Positions 15,649-24,555 of a stretch of DNA of 64,000 bases are shown here, in pieces. The notes under the pieces were generated by a model. It was not told the DNA's origin and did not search any database. It saw only the letters and a program-made list of their open reading frames with translations. Position numbers and translations under genes: made by a program. Each line of letters opens with the position of its first letter. Position 1 is the stretch's first letter. The stretch is from CAG-390 sp045644325 (lineage in GTDB: Bacteria > Bacillota > Clostridia > Oscillospirales > CAG-272): positions 1 to 64,000 of the forward strand of contig JAZRGT010000030.1 of the NCBI GenBank assembly GCA_045644325.1. Direction: 5' to 3'.

Positions 15649-17763
15649 ATGGCAGTAAAAAAGACAGAAACGAAAACGAAAAAAAGTGCCTCTGCCGAGC
15701 CTGAAAAAAAGGCTAAGGCAAAGGCTAAAGATGCGGCTGCGGAAGCGAAGAAGGTACCCGTCTCCGAAGATCCTGCGGCGTATAATAACGACAGTATCGT
15801 TCTGCTCAAGGGAGCGGACAGAGTAAGAAAGCGTCCGAGCGTTATCTTCGGCTCGGACAATATTGAGGGCTGTAAGCATTGCTTCTTTGAGATCCTCGCC
15901 AACGCGATCGACGAGTCGAACGCGGGCTACGGCCGCGAGATCAGAGTCTATGCCTACAACGACCACTCGATGAAGGTCGAGGATTTTGGCAGAGGCGTTC
16001 CTCTCGGATACAACGAAAAAGAGGGAAGATATAACTGGGAGCTCGTTTTCTGTGAGCTTTTCGCGGGCGGTAAAATGGACAATAATACCGACGAGGCGGT
16101 ATACAAATCCTCCCTCGGAACCAACGGTCTCGGTGCCTGCGCAACACAGTATGCATCCTCGTTTATGACGGTCGATTCCTTTGACGGCAAGTACGTAAGC
16201 TCGATCAGATTTGAAAAAGGTGAGCCCGTGACCGACCTTGAAAGATACGAGCTCGCGCCCTCCGACAGACGTACGGGCACCGTTATCCATTGGCGTCCCG
16301 ACCTCGAGGTTTTCACCGATATCAACATTCCCACCGACTATTTCAAGGAGGTTCTCCACCGTCAGGCGGCTATAAACTACGGTGTAAAATTCTTGCTTGA
16401 GATCGAAGGGGATGACGGCAAGGTCGAAAATTTTGAATATTTCTATTCCGCCGAGGACGGTCTTCGCGAGTATCTTTGCGAGCTCGCGGAGAACAAATTC
16501 CTGACCGAGCCGGTCTTCTGGCAGTCGAAAACACGCGGAAAGGATCGCGGCGACAGACAGGAATATCCGCTTGAAGCCGACTATGTTTTCTGCTTCACGC
16601 AGGCACTCGGCGTTCAGGAATATTACCACAACTCGAGCTACCTTGAGCACGGAGGCTCGCCCGATAAGGCGGTCCGCGCGGCTTTCGTCAGCGCGATCGA
16701 CAAGTATCTGCGCGACACGGGTAAGTACAGCAAGAACGAAACAAAGATAAATTATTCGGATATCGCCGACAGCCTTGTGCTCGTTATCTCGAGCCATTCG
16801 ACGGTTGCGTCTTATGAAAACCAGACGAAAAAGGCAATCACCAACTCCTTTATTCAGGAGTCGATGACCGACGTGCTGAAGGAAAATCTTGCCACCTATT
16901 TCACCGAAAAGCCCGCAGAGGCAGAGAAGATCGCGGCGCAAGTTTTGATCAACAAGCGAAGCCGTGAGAGCTCGCTCAAGAACCGTCTTGATATCAAAAA
17001 GAAGCTCTCCGCCGCGATGGACGTTTCCTACCGCGTTGAGAAATTCGTCGGCTGCCGCTCGAAGGATCCCTCGATCCGCGAGTTGTATATCGTTGAGGGA
17101 GACTCCGCGCTGACCTCCTGTAAGCTTGCCCGTGAGGCGGAATTCCAGGCGATCATACCCGTCCGCGGTAAGACTCTCAACTGTATGAAGAGTGACTACA
17201 AGCAGATCTTTGCAAGCGAGATCATCGTCGACCTGCTTCGCGTTATCGGATGCGGAGTCGAGCTTGACTCAAAGGCAAAGAAGCACAGCGATATGAGCGA
17301 GTTTGACCTCTCCGCGCTGCGTTGGTCGAAGATCATCATCTGTACCGATGCCGACGAGGACGGCTTCCAGATCAGAACCCTGCTTCTGACGATGTTCTAC
17401 CGTCTGCTTCCCACGCTGATTGAGGAGGGCAAGATATTTATTGCCGAGACTCCCCTCTATGAGATCACGACGAAGGATGACACATACTTCGCCTACGATG
17501 AAAAGGAAAAGACCGAGATACTCAAAAAGATCGGTGACAAGAAATACACCCTTCAGCGTTCAAAGGGACTTGGTGAAAACGAGGCTGATATGATGTCGCG
17601 CACCACTATGAAGCCCGCAACTCGCAGACTTATCGCCGTCAAGCCCGCAGATGCGGCGGCAACAGAGGAGATCTTCGACGTTCTCCTCGGCAACAACCTT
17701 GCGGGAAGAAAGACATTCATCGCGGAACACGCGGGAGAATATATGAAGGACGTTGACGTCTGA
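15649..17763 (+). CDS. parE: Type IIA DNA topoisomerase subunit B (ParE/GyrB-like), no adjacent subunit A
   Basis: 704 residues. A Lys/Ala/Glu-rich, probably disordered tail (1-40) precedes a GHKL ATPase domain: E81 and N85 in EILANAIDES, FGRGVP, and the SSLGTNGLGACAT lid. The TOPRIM domain has E483 in VEGDSA and the DADEDG triad from residue 567, then KGLGENEADMM near the end. So both ATP hydrolysis and Mg-assisted cleavage residues are kept. Works only with a ParC/GyrA subunit, which normally lies next door but here is not in the window. It is followed at 16 nt by a lipoprotein gene. Whether it is topoisomerase IV, gyrase or a third divergent type IIA enzyme is open; departures from classic motifs (ANAIDES, GTNGLGA) favour the divergent clostridial type. 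Confidence 0.88.
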   Translation: MAVKKTETKTKKSASAEPEKKAKAKAKDAAAEAKKVPVSEDPAAYNNDSIVLLKGADRVRKRPSVIFGSDNIEGCKHCFFEILANAIDESNAGYGREIRVYAYNDHSMKVEDFGRGVPLGYNEKEGRYNWELVFCELFAGGKMDNNTDEAVYKSSLGTNGLGACATQYASSFMTVDSFDGKYVSSIRFEKGEPVTDLERYELAPSDRRTGTVIHWRPDLEVFTDINIPTDYFKEVLHRQAAINYGVKFLLEIEGDDGKVENFEYFYSAEDGLREYLCELAENKFLTEPVFWQSKTRGKDRGDRQEYPLEADYVFCFTQALGVQEYYHNSSYLEHGGSPDKAVRAAFVSAIDKYLRDTGKYSKNETKINYSDIADSLVLVISSHSTVASYENQTKKAITNSFIQESMTDVLKENLATYFTEKPAEAEKIAAQVLINKRSRESSLKNRLDIKKKLSAAMDVSYRVEKFVGCRSKDPSIRELYIVEGDSALTSCKLAREAEFQAIIPVRGKTLNCMKSDYKQIFASEIIVDLLRVIGCGVELDSKAKKHSDMSEFDLSALRWSKIIICTDADEDGFQIRTLLLTMFYRLLPTLIEEGKIFIAETPLYEITTKDDTYFAYDEKEKTEILKKIGDKKYTLQRSKGLGENEADMMSRTTMKPATRRLIAVKPADAAATEEIFDVLLGNNLAGRKTFIAEHAGEYMKDVDV

Positions 17764-17779
17764 TGAAAGGAATTTTACA

Positions 17780-19498
17780 ATGAAGAAGCTTATTTCAATT
17801 TTAGTATTCCTGCTTGCGGCAGTAATGCTTGCATCTGTTTTCACCGCTTGTAACGGTGAGGGCGAAACCACCACCGAGGCGGCAGATACCACTGAGGCGA
17901 TCGAGACCGAAGCACCCGCACCAGCAACCATCAAGCTGACCGAGGGCAAAAAGGCACTCTATACCATCGTCCGTCCCGATGAGTCCGAGCAAGCGGTTTT
18001 CGATCTTGCGAAAAATATTGCGGAAGATCTCAAGAAGGCAACGGGTATGACCTTTAGTCACGGCACGGACTTTATGGGCTGGAATACCGTTCGTGATCCC
18101 GAGGCGTACGAGATCCTGCTCGGCTACACCAACTACGACGAGACCGCAGAGATCATGAAGGATCTCAAGTATTACGATTACGCCATCGTTATCCGCGGAC
18201 ACAAGATCATTATCACCGCTTATACTGATTCTACTCTCAGAAAGGCGGTTACCTACTTCCGCAACAATATGCTTCCCCTCATCGCGCAGGGCGAGGATGG
18301 CGATTATACCATCAATCTTTTTGACGATTATATCTACCGCGGTAAGTACAACGTTGACACCGTAACTCTCGACGGCAAAGACCTTCGCGATTACGTTATA
18401 GTCTACGGCAAGAGCACTCCCGCGGGCGAGGAAGCAGCTAAAGCAGTAGCCGACGTTCTTGCGAGTGCGACGGGTATTTATCTTCCCATCGTCAACGATA
18501 AGGAAGCTGAGACCGATTGCGAGATCCTCGTCGGTAAGACCAACCGTGCGGCGAGCGCGGGTTCGCAGACCGTGGCTAATCTTTCCTACAACGTCTCTCT
18601 CCAGTCGGGTAAGCTCGTGTTTGATTGCAGAAGCCTGCAGACCGCAGAGGCGGCTGCCAGAAAGCTTTACGCTACAAATATGTCCTCCGGCACAAACATC
18701 GCCCTCACCTCGGGCGCGCTTTGCTCGGGCACTCTCCTGACCGAGACCGATTTCCCGATGACCGCGGGAAGTGACCTTCGTATCGTTACCTACAACGTCC
18801 TCACCGAAAAGTGGGGCGGAACCGAGACCTCTGCGAGAGCGGAAGTATTCGGCGCGTTCCTTGACGTATATAAGCCCGATGTCGTAGGCGTTCAGGAGCT
18901 TTGCGAGCAGTGGAGAAAGTACCTCCCCGATAACCTCGGCGACTACAAGCTCATCGGCACCGTCCGCGAGGATAAGGGCTTCAGCTACTCCGCGATCGTT
19001 TTTAATGCGGCAAAGTATGAGGTTCTTGCGCAGGGCTGTGAGACCTACTCCTACCACGCAAGCGCCGAGTGCCGCAATATGTCCTGGGCGGTATTTATGG
19101 AACCCAAGACGGGCGTGAAGTTTGCCTTTATCTCGACTCACTGGGACTTCGGTGACGAGGATAATAAGCAGCAGATGCGCAAGGTTCAGGCGAATGAGAT
19201 GACCAAGAAGATCGAAGCGCTCAAGGCAGAATACGGATGCCCCGTTATCATCACCGGCGACTTCAACTGCAACAACACCTCGGATTCCTACAAATACTTT
19301 ATGAGCATCAACGGTATGGTGAACGCGCTCACCGATTCGGAATACTATTACAACTCCAAGGGCACGTCCTCGATCGACTTCGTAATGATCACGAAGGAGG
19401 ACGGCGTATTCAAGGGCTACCGCAAGCTTCTTGATAACGGCCTTGAGACCCTTTCCGACCACAAGGCAAACCTTGCGGATATTGATTTGATTCCTTAA
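17780..19498 (+). CDS. Lipoprotein with duplicated alpha/beta domain and EEP phosphoesterase domain
   Basis: 572 residues from ATG 17780 (GAAAGGAA site). Lipobox VFTAC around residue 23, acidic Thr/Glu linker, then two copies of an alpha/beta domain (about 43-175 and 190-325) marked by a Tyr/Val-Ile strand, ILLGYTN or ILVGKTN, and a K-I/L-x-I/F-x-strand; it resembles the non-catalytic N-terminal domain of GH20/GH67-type proteins. Residues from about 335 form an endonuclease/exonuclease/phosphatase (EEP) fold: VTYNVL, VQEL (metal Glu), STHWD, GDFNCN and LSDHKA. Likely a surface phosphodiesterase or nuclease. The same N-terminal domain occurs in the lipoproteins at 30130 and 43741. Probably transcribed with parE. 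Confidence 0.85.
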   Translation: MKKLISILVFLLAAVMLASVFTACNGEGETTTEAADTTEAIETEAPAPATIKLTEGKKALYTIVRPDESEQAVFDLAKNIAEDLKKATGMTFSHGTDFMGWNTVRDPEAYEILLGYTNYDETAEIMKDLKYYDYAIVIRGHKIIITAYTDSTLRKAVTYFRNNMLPLIAQGEDGDYTINLFDDYIYRGKYNVDTVTLDGKDLRDYVIVYGKSTPAGEEAAKAVADVLASATGIYLPIVNDKEAETDCEILVGKTNRAASAGSQTVANLSYNVSLQSGKLVFDCRSLQTAEAAARKLYATNMSSGTNIALTSGALCSGTLLTETDFPMTAGSDLRIVTYNVLTEKWGGTETSARAEVFGAFLDVYKPDVVGVQELCEQWRKYLPDNLGDYKLIGTVREDKGFSYSAIVFNAAKYEVLAQGCETYSYHASAECRNMSWAVFMEPKTGVKFAFISTHWDFGDEDNKQQMRKVQANEMTKKIEALKAEYGCPVIITGDFNCNNTSDSYKYFMSINGMVNALTDSEYYYNSKGTSSIDFVMITKEDGVFKGYRKLLDNGLETLSDHKANLADIDLIP

Positions 19499-19511
19499 CA
19501 AAATAAAAAAC

Positions 19512-19546
19512 GGGGCTGAGCCACCGATCAGGGTGCGCTCAGCCTC
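19512..19546 (+). terminator. Probable terminator hairpin after the EEP lipoprotein
   Basis: Stem GGGGCTGAGC (19512-19521) / GCTCAGCCTC (19537-19546) with one mismatch and an inner CACC/GGTG pair. The following T-run is weak (AATGTTTATTT). Confidence 0.5.
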
Positions 19547-19629
19547 AATGTTTATTTGAAACCGTGGCTGGCAAAATAAGGGGATTTTCGCCGATGCGAA
19601 AATTCAATATTTAATTAAAAAACATATAC

Positions 19630-19994
19630 GCTTGTCATATCTGCAGTACAGACTTCGGTCTCCTCATCCGTCAGCCTTCGGCTGCCACCTTCCCCGCCGG
19701 GGAAGGCTTATTTTGAGTCTTGCTCAGTACTTCTAAATATTGTTGGGCAATTTAGCCTAGGATGCTGACGTTGAAAATGAACAATACATCCTACTTTTAT
19801 TGGTACATTATACCACATTAGATAATTGAAAATAAAGGTGAAGCGGTATGTTGCGGGAGGCGAGCAATTATGTGCAAACTATATCACTATAACTGTTGTT
19901 CGCAGTTGCTATATAAGCCTTCCCCAGCGGGGAAGGTGGCAGCCGAAGGCTGACGGATGAGGAGACCGAAGTCTGTACTGCAGATATGACAAGC
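19630..19994. repeat. Long inverted-repeat element (82-bp arms), REP/MITE-like
   Basis: Left arm 19630-19711 and right arm 19913-19994 are reverse complements with a single mismatch over 82 bases. Each arm contains nested hairpins: CCTTCCCC/GGGGAAGG, CAGCCTTCGGCTG and GACTTCGGTC. ATAC stands on both outer sides (19626-19629 and 19995-19998) and could be a short target duplication or chance. A second, diverged copy of the family is at 39485-39812. No transposase is encoded, so it would need help from elsewhere if mobile. Confidence 0.85.
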
Positions 19995-20044
19995 ATACAA
20001 ATTATTTTAATAAAATTCTCCTTTTGTTTCTTGTTATATTTTCA

Positions 20045-20102
20045 TTTAAATAAATAGAGCTGAGTACGCTAGAAACCAACGACTCAGCTCTATTTATTTA
20101 AA
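20045..20102 (-). terminator. Terminator of the MATE-M48-[2Fe-2S] unit
   Basis: 21-base perfect stem, left arm 20045-20065 ending in TAGAGCTGAGT and right arm 20082-20102 starting ACTCAGCTCTA, loop of 16 nt, A/T runs on both outer sides. Confidence 0.8.
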
Positions 20103-20103
20103 A

Positions 20104-20352
20104 TTATTTATTCATCATAGTGTCCGAGATGACCTTGAGGACTCTGTCGTAGCAGCCGCCGCAGCCGGTGGAGCAGTGGGTGGTTTTCTTGACGTCCTCG
20201 AAAACGTCGAGGAGGTTTTCAACCTTGGAGTGCTTCTCAAGCGCATCAAGTATGTTGAAGTAGCTTACGTTCTTGCAGTTACAGATCTTGAAATCGGTTG
20301 CAGAGTTGGTGTTTACGGGCTTAAGGTCGCAGGTCTTGTTTTCGTTTGTCAT
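20104..20352 (-). CDS. BFD-like [2Fe-2S] mini protein
   Basis: 82 residues from ATG 20352, preceded by GGAGGAA. The cysteine pattern CNC (early) and CSTGCGGC (late) with about 35 residues between matches the BFD-like [2Fe-2S]-binding domain found in bacterioferritin-associated ferredoxin, NirB and glycerol-3-phosphate dehydrogenase accessory proteins. Here it stands alone rather than fused to an oxidoreductase. Probably a small electron carrier or iron-sulphur regulator. A -10-like TATAAT lies at 20388-20393 on the minus strand with no convincing -35, so it may be read from its own weak promoter or from the M48 gene upstream. Confidence 0.7.
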   Translation of the reverse strand: MTNENKTCDLKPVNTNSATDFKICNCKNVSYFNILDALEKHSKVENLLDVFEDVKKTTHCSTGCGGCYDRVLKVISDTMMNK

Positions 20353-20436
20353 AGGTTTTTCCTCCGTGTCTTGCTTTGATGGCATTATTATATCATAATC
20401 CGCGGAGGTTTTCCGTGACTCGGTCACAATGAGGGA

Positions 20437-21657
20437 TTATTTTTTGAGCTGCTTTTCGACGGCGGCGATTCTGTCGCCGAGGGGCGGGTGGCTGTATTCA
20501 AGGACTACGTTGATCCTCGAGGGGGAGAGATGGGAGAAATTCTCACGCGCAAGCTTTTTGAGCGCGGAGATCATTGCCTCGCCGTAGCCTTCGCTTACCG
20601 CCTGACGGTCTGCGCGGTACTCAGCCGCGCGACTTCTTGCGTTCATAACGAGTGACATGAAGGGCTGAACGATTCCGAGTCCCGTGCCCATAAGCAGGTA
20701 AACGAAGCCGTAGTTTACGCCGTCAAAGCCGAAGGCTGTGTGAAGCTCGGGGGCGCTTACGGCAAGGAAGGCAACCGCGCCCATCAGTGCCATATTGACG
20801 AGGTTGAGGGCTTGCATTTTCGGAACGTCCTTGTGAAGACCGTGACCGAGCTCGTGCGCAAAGACGGCGCAGATCTCGTCGGGTGTCATCGAATTGACGA
20901 GGTTATCGTAGAGCACGATGGTTTTGAGCTTGCCAAAGCCCGTAAAATAGGCGTTGAGCTTCGTGGTTCGTCTGGAGGCGTCCATAACCTCGATCGCCTT
21001 AACCTTGTACCCGTGCTTTGTAAGAAGGCTCATAAGGCTTTCTTTGAACTCACCGTCCTCAAGGGGAGTGAACTTATTGCCGATGCGGCTGAGGATGGGA
21101 TAGAGGAAGGAGATAACGAGCGAGAAGCAGAACATCGCGCCCGCGAAGATCGGGATCATCCATACGCCTACGAGGCTGTAAAAGCCGAACACGGCGTAGC
21201 AAATGAGAATTGACAGAAGAAGATTGAGAAGGAACGAACGGATGCGGTCGGCGATAAAGGTTTTCACCGTCATCTTGTTGAAGCCGTACTTCTGCTCGAT
21301 TATCATATTGGTAACGTAGCTATCGATGATCTCAAAAACAGTCGAAACGAGTGTGGCGAAGACGATAACGGAGATCAGTCCCGCGTGGTTGCCCGAGGGG
21401 AAGAGCGATGCGACGGCGGAATAGGCGTCGGTTGCGAGGAGCGCAAGCATAATTATTCCGGTCACTATAGAGGAGAGAATACTGTACCGAGAATGTTCAG
21501 CCTCATATTTTTTCCACTTTGAGTAGGTTTCATCGTCATAAACGTCCTTGAGGTTCTCCGGAGTCGGATTGCTCGCGGAGCGGTGCTGAACGATATTCAG
21601 CACGATGCCGTAAAGTCCGCCGATGAGGGTGATGATAATGATGGCAAGCTTTATCAT
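20437..21657 (-). CDS. M48 family zinc metalloprotease (Ste24-like)
   Basis: 406-residue membrane protease with about six hydrophobic segments. Zinc site HELGH: H268, E269, H272, and the third ligand in AEYRADRQA near residue 345. The long N-terminal membrane part is that of the Ste24/CAAX prenyl protease 1 branch rather than HtpX. Likely cleaves small peptides or damaged membrane proteins at the membrane face. Starts inside the stop codon of the MATE gene (ATGA overlap), so translation is coupled. Confidence 0.88.
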   Translation of the reverse strand: MIKLAIIIITLIGGLYGIVLNIVQHRSASNPTPENLKDVYDDETYSKWKKYEAEHSRYSILSSIVTGIIMLALLATDAYSAVASLFPSGNHAGLISVIVFATLVSTVFEIIDSYVTNMIIEQKYGFNKMTVKTFIADRIRSFLLNLLLSILICYAVFGFYSLVGVWMIPIFAGAMFCFSLVISFLYPILSRIGNKFTPLEDGEFKESLMSLLTKHGYKVKAIEVMDASRRTTKLNAYFTGFGKLKTIVLYDNLVNSMTPDEICAVFAHELGHGLHKDVPKMQALNLVNMALMGAVAFLAVSAPELHTAFGFDGVNYGFVYLLMGTGLGIVQPFMSLVMNARSRAAEYRADRQAVSEGYGEAMISALKKLARENFSHLSPSRINVVLEYSHPPLGDRIAAVEKQLKK

Positions 21658-23024
21658 TTTAAAGCCTCCGTTTCTTTTATGTATTTTTTATAGAAGATTA
21701 TGATAAAGGGTATCGAGACAAAGAAGGTGCACATATCAGCGATCGACTGCGCCGATTGAACGCCCGCGAGGTCGATGAAGAGGGGAAGCATCCAGATGAC
21801 GGGCAGGAAGAAGATTCCCTGACGGCAGGAGGCGAGGAAGGTTGCCTGAAGCTTAAAGCCGAGACCCTGATAGAGCTGGTTGACGAAGGTGCTGAACGCC
21901 ATAAATGGGATGCACGCGCAGAGGAAATAAAGCGTTTTCGTGCCGATGACGGCAACCTCTGCGTCGTCGCAGAAGAACCACATTATCTCCTCGGCGAAAA
22001 GGGCAGAGAAGCCACCGAAGACGAGGCAGATCACCGTGCCTACCTTGATTGCGAAGGTGAAGCATTCCCAGGTGCGCTTTTTGTTGCCCGCGCCGTAGTT
22101 GTAGCCCGCAGCGGGCTGGAAGCCTTGACCGAGACCGACGATGATGTTTCTGACGAGCATATAGACCTTGTTCGCGATAGTCATCGCGGCGCCCGCGGCG
22201 TCGCCGCCGTATTCGATAGCCTGAATGTTGAGCGCGGCGGAGGCTACGCTCGCAAGTCCCTGACGGAATATAGTCGGGATGCCCGTTGTGACGATTGCTC
22301 CGTAGTCCTCAAAGTGTCGGCTGACGCTTTTCATATTGATCTTTACGATCGACTTGCCGAAGAGGAAGAAGCTGAAAAGTATCGAGAAGCTGATGACCTG
22401 GCTTGCCATCGTTGCAATAGCGGCGCCGCCCGTGCCCATATCGAATCCGTTGATAAGTATCGGATCGAGGATCATATTGAGGATTCCGCCCGTTGTGATG
22501 CCTAGCATCGAAAGGAAGGAAAGTCCCTCGCTTCGCAGCGTGGTGTTCAGAACGAAGGTTGCACAGTTGAGGGGCGCGGCGATTAGAATGAAACGCGCGT
22601 AGGGAATTGCGTGCGGCATCATTGTATCGGTGCATCCGAGGAAGCGGAGGATGGGCTCGAGAAAGAGCAGACCGAGCACCATTATAAGTGAACCGACGGT
22701 TATCGATGCGAAGAACGCGCTTGAAGCGTATTTATCTGCGGCGGCGTTATCCTTGGCGCCGAGCTTTCTGCTGATAAGGCTGCCCGCGCCTACTCCGAGA
22801 CCAAAGCCGAGAGCCTGAATTATCGACATTATCGAGAAGACCGCACCGACTGCGGCGGATGCAGATTTGTCTATCTGCGAGACGAAATATGTATCTGCCG
22901 TGTTATAAATAACGGTGATAAGTGAGCTGACTACCGTTGGGATAGACAGCGAAGCGATCAGCCGAGGTATCGGCGTTTCCATCATTCTTTTGTATTGAGC
23001 ATCGCTCTGATTCAAAGGTATCAT
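21654..23024 (-). CDS. MATE family efflux transporter
   Basis: 456 residues with twelve hydrophobic segments in two related six-helix halves, the normal MATE size. Start MIPLNQSDAQYKRMMETPIPRLIASLSIPT with the family's A-L-P-x helix 1, and the half-boundary GLASVASAALNIQAIEYGG. Exports cationic drugs or metabolites by Na+ or H+ antiport. First gene of the unit; overlaps the M48 gene by 4 bp. Confidence 0.9.
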   Translation of the reverse strand: MIPLNQSDAQYKRMMETPIPRLIASLSIPTVVSSLITVIYNTADTYFVSQIDKSASAAVGAVFSIMSIIQALGFGLGVGAGSLISRKLGAKDNAAADKYASSAFFASITVGSLIMVLGLLFLEPILRFLGCTDTMMPHAIPYARFILIAAPLNCATFVLNTTLRSEGLSFLSMLGITTGGILNMILDPILINGFDMGTGGAAIATMASQVISFSILFSFFLFGKSIVKINMKSVSRHFEDYGAIVTTGIPTIFRQGLASVASAALNIQAIEYGGDAAGAAMTIANKVYMLVRNIIVGLGQGFQPAAGYNYGAGNKKRTWECFTFAIKVGTVICLVFGGFSALFAEEIMWFFCDDAEVAVIGTKTLYFLCACIPFMAFSTFVNQLYQGLGFKLQATFLASCRQGIFFLPVIWMLPLFIDLAGVQSAQSIADMCTFFVSIPFIIIFYKKYIKETEALK

Positions 23025-23049
23025 CTTCTTTCGGGAAATAATTAACTAT

Positions 23050-23078
23050 ATTATATCACAAATTTATAATAATTTCAA
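23050..23078 (-). promoter_or_regulatory. Promoter of MATE-M48 unit
   Basis: TTGAAA (23073-23078), 17 nt, TATAAT (23050-23055) on the minus strand. Confidence 0.8.
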
Positions 23079-23087
23079 TGACAAATG

Positions 23088-23123
23088 AAAAAACCATCTC
23101 CGAAAAATCGGAGATGGTTTTTT
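23088..23123 (-). terminator. Terminator of the rnf operon
   Basis: Sixteen-base perfect stem AAAAAACCATCTCCGA / TCGGAGATGGTTTTTT with an AAAA loop directly after rnfB. Symmetric A and T runs make it usable in both directions. Confidence 0.9.
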
Positions 23124-23125
23124 GC

Positions 23126-23947
23126 TTATAAGAAGCACTTATCGCAGACGAAGACGTCCTTGTGGATCGCTCCGACGGGGCAAGCGTCGACGCAAGCGCC
23201 GCAGCTTGTGCACTTGGAGTGATCGAGAATGGGAAGATTCTCGTCCATAGTGATCGCGCCGTTCGGGCAGGTACGTGCGCACTTGGTGCATCCGATACAG
23301 CCGTTGGTACACATCTTACGGGTAAGAGCGCCCTTGTCGTGGTTCGAGCATCCGATAGCGATGATGGTGCCGTCCTCCTGCATCTTGATGGTGCTGTGAG
23401 GACAGGTCTTTGCGCAGAGTCCGCAGCCCGAGCAGAGGCTCGAGATGATCTTTGCTACGCCGTCATGGATGAGGATCGCGTTGTTGGGACAAACCGATGC
23501 GCAGTCGCCGAGACCGATGCAGGCGAAGGTACAAACGTTTTCGCCTTCCCAATGCTCTGCAGCTTCTTTACAAGTTTTGAAGCCGTCGCGGAGGTGCTTT
23601 TCGTCCTTCTTGGTAGCTTCACAGGTGCCGTGGCAGCTGACGTAAGCGAAGAGCTTGACAGCCTTGCCCGCCTCAACGCCGAGGACGTTTGCGATCTCCT
23701 GCGAGGTGGTGTCGCCGCCGGGAACGCAGAGGTTGGTTTCGGTGATCTTGCCCTCGGAGAGAGCTCGTGCGTAGCCGTCGCATCCGCTGAAGCCGCAAGC
23801 GCCGCAGTTAGCACCGGGGAGCGCATCACGGATAGCGAGGAATTTTTCGTCCTCCTTGACACCGAAGAGGATATTGGAAACGGTAAGTATGATAGCGCAA
23901 ACTACCGCGACCGCAAGACAGATAAGTACGGGAATAATAATTGCCAT
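23126..23947 (-). CDS. rnfB: Rnf complex subunit RnfB, polyferredoxin
   Basis: 273 residues. One N-terminal membrane helix (about 3-27), the GANCGACGFSGCDGYARAL cluster domain (45-63), then four ferredoxin-like CxxCxxC/CP motifs: GLGDCASVCP, CSGCGLCAKTCP, CIGCTKCARTCP, CTSCGACVDACP. Takes electrons from reduced ferredoxin into the membrane complex. Last gene of rnfDGEAB. Extra clusters compared with proteobacterial RnfB are usual in Clostridia. Confidence 0.96.
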   Translation of the reverse strand: MAIIIPVLICLAVAVVCAIILTVSNILFGVKEDEKFLAIRDALPGANCGACGFSGCDGYARALSEGKITETNLCVPGGDTTSQEIANVLGVEAGKAVKLFAYVSCHGTCEATKKDEKHLRDGFKTCKEAAEHWEGENVCTFACIGLGDCASVCPNNAILIHDGVAKIISSLCSGCGLCAKTCPHSTIKMQEDGTIIAIGCSNHDKGALTRKMCTNGCIGCTKCARTCPNGAITMDENLPILDHSKCTSCGACVDACPVGAIHKDVFVCDKCFL

Positions 23948-23961
23948 TTTTGTCTGCCTCC

Positions 23962-24555
23962 TTATGCGAGAAGATTTTCAACGATTCCCGCAAAGCCGTA
24001 GAACGCCATAGCGACGATGGATGCGGCAATAAGGGTCACGGGAAGTCCGCGGAAGCACTTGGGTGCATTCGAATCGTCGAGCTTGGAGCGAACGCCCGCG
24101 AAGAGGAGCATTGCAAGCAGGAAGCCGAGACCAACGCCGAGAGAGGAGATCATCGACTCAAGGAAGTTGTAGCCCGCGGTGATGTTGTTGATGGTAACGC
24201 CGAGAACTGCGCAGTTTGTGGTGATCAGGGGGAGATAGATACCGAGCGATGCGTGAAGCGAGGGGATGAATCTCTTGAGGATGATCTCAACGAACTGAAC
24301 GAGTGTAGCGATAACGAGGATGAATACGATGGTCTGGAAGTATTCGATCTTGAGGGGAACGAGAACGAAATTGTAGATCGGCCAGGTTGCCGCGGTAGCG
24401 AAGAGCATAACGAAGATAACCGCCATACCCATACCGCTTGCCTGATTTACCTTCTTGGATACACCAAGGAAGGGGCAGATGCCGAGGAACTGATTGAGGA
24501 CGTAGTTATTGATAAGAACGCCGCCCATAAGAATAAGGATAAGACTCTTAAGCAT
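23962..24555 (-). CDS. rnfA: Rnf complex subunit RnfA
   Basis: 197-residue membrane protein with six helices; GVLINNYVLNQFLGICPFLGVS and the LLITTNCAVLG segment (GVTIN nearby) are hallmark sequences of the RnfA/NqrE pair, whose half-helices carry the cysteines for an intramembrane iron-sulphur centre (ICPF and TNCAV seen). Overlaps rnfE by 8 bp and ends 14 nt before rnfB. Confidence 0.96.
   Translation of the reverse strand: MLKSLILILMGGVLINNYVLNQFLGICPFLGVSKKVNQASGMGMAVIFVMLFATAATWPIYNFVLVPLKIEYFQTIVFILVIATLVQFVEIILKRFIPSLHASLGIYLPLITTNCAVLGVTINNITAGYNFLESMISSLGVGLGFLLAMLLFAGVRSKLDDSNAPKCFRGLPVTLIAASIVAMAFYGFAGIVENLLA

Larger units (their letters stand above)
19499..20103. other. 605-bp region without genes, holding an inverted-repeat element
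   Basis: No credible open frame on either strand. Contents: a terminator hairpin, the inverted-repeat element at 19630-19994, and the terminator of the [2Fe-2S] gene. The 201 bp between the repeat arms is AT-rich and shows no gene. Confidence 0.7.

Noticed and set aside
17801..19501. 566-codon minus-strand frame opposite the EEP lipoprotein
   Set aside because: No motif or start site; the plus-strand EEP motifs and lipobox are clear.
19630..19994. Inverted repeats considered as a CRISPR array or phage attachment sites
   Set aside because: Only two arms in opposite orientation, no spacers, no cas or integrase gene.
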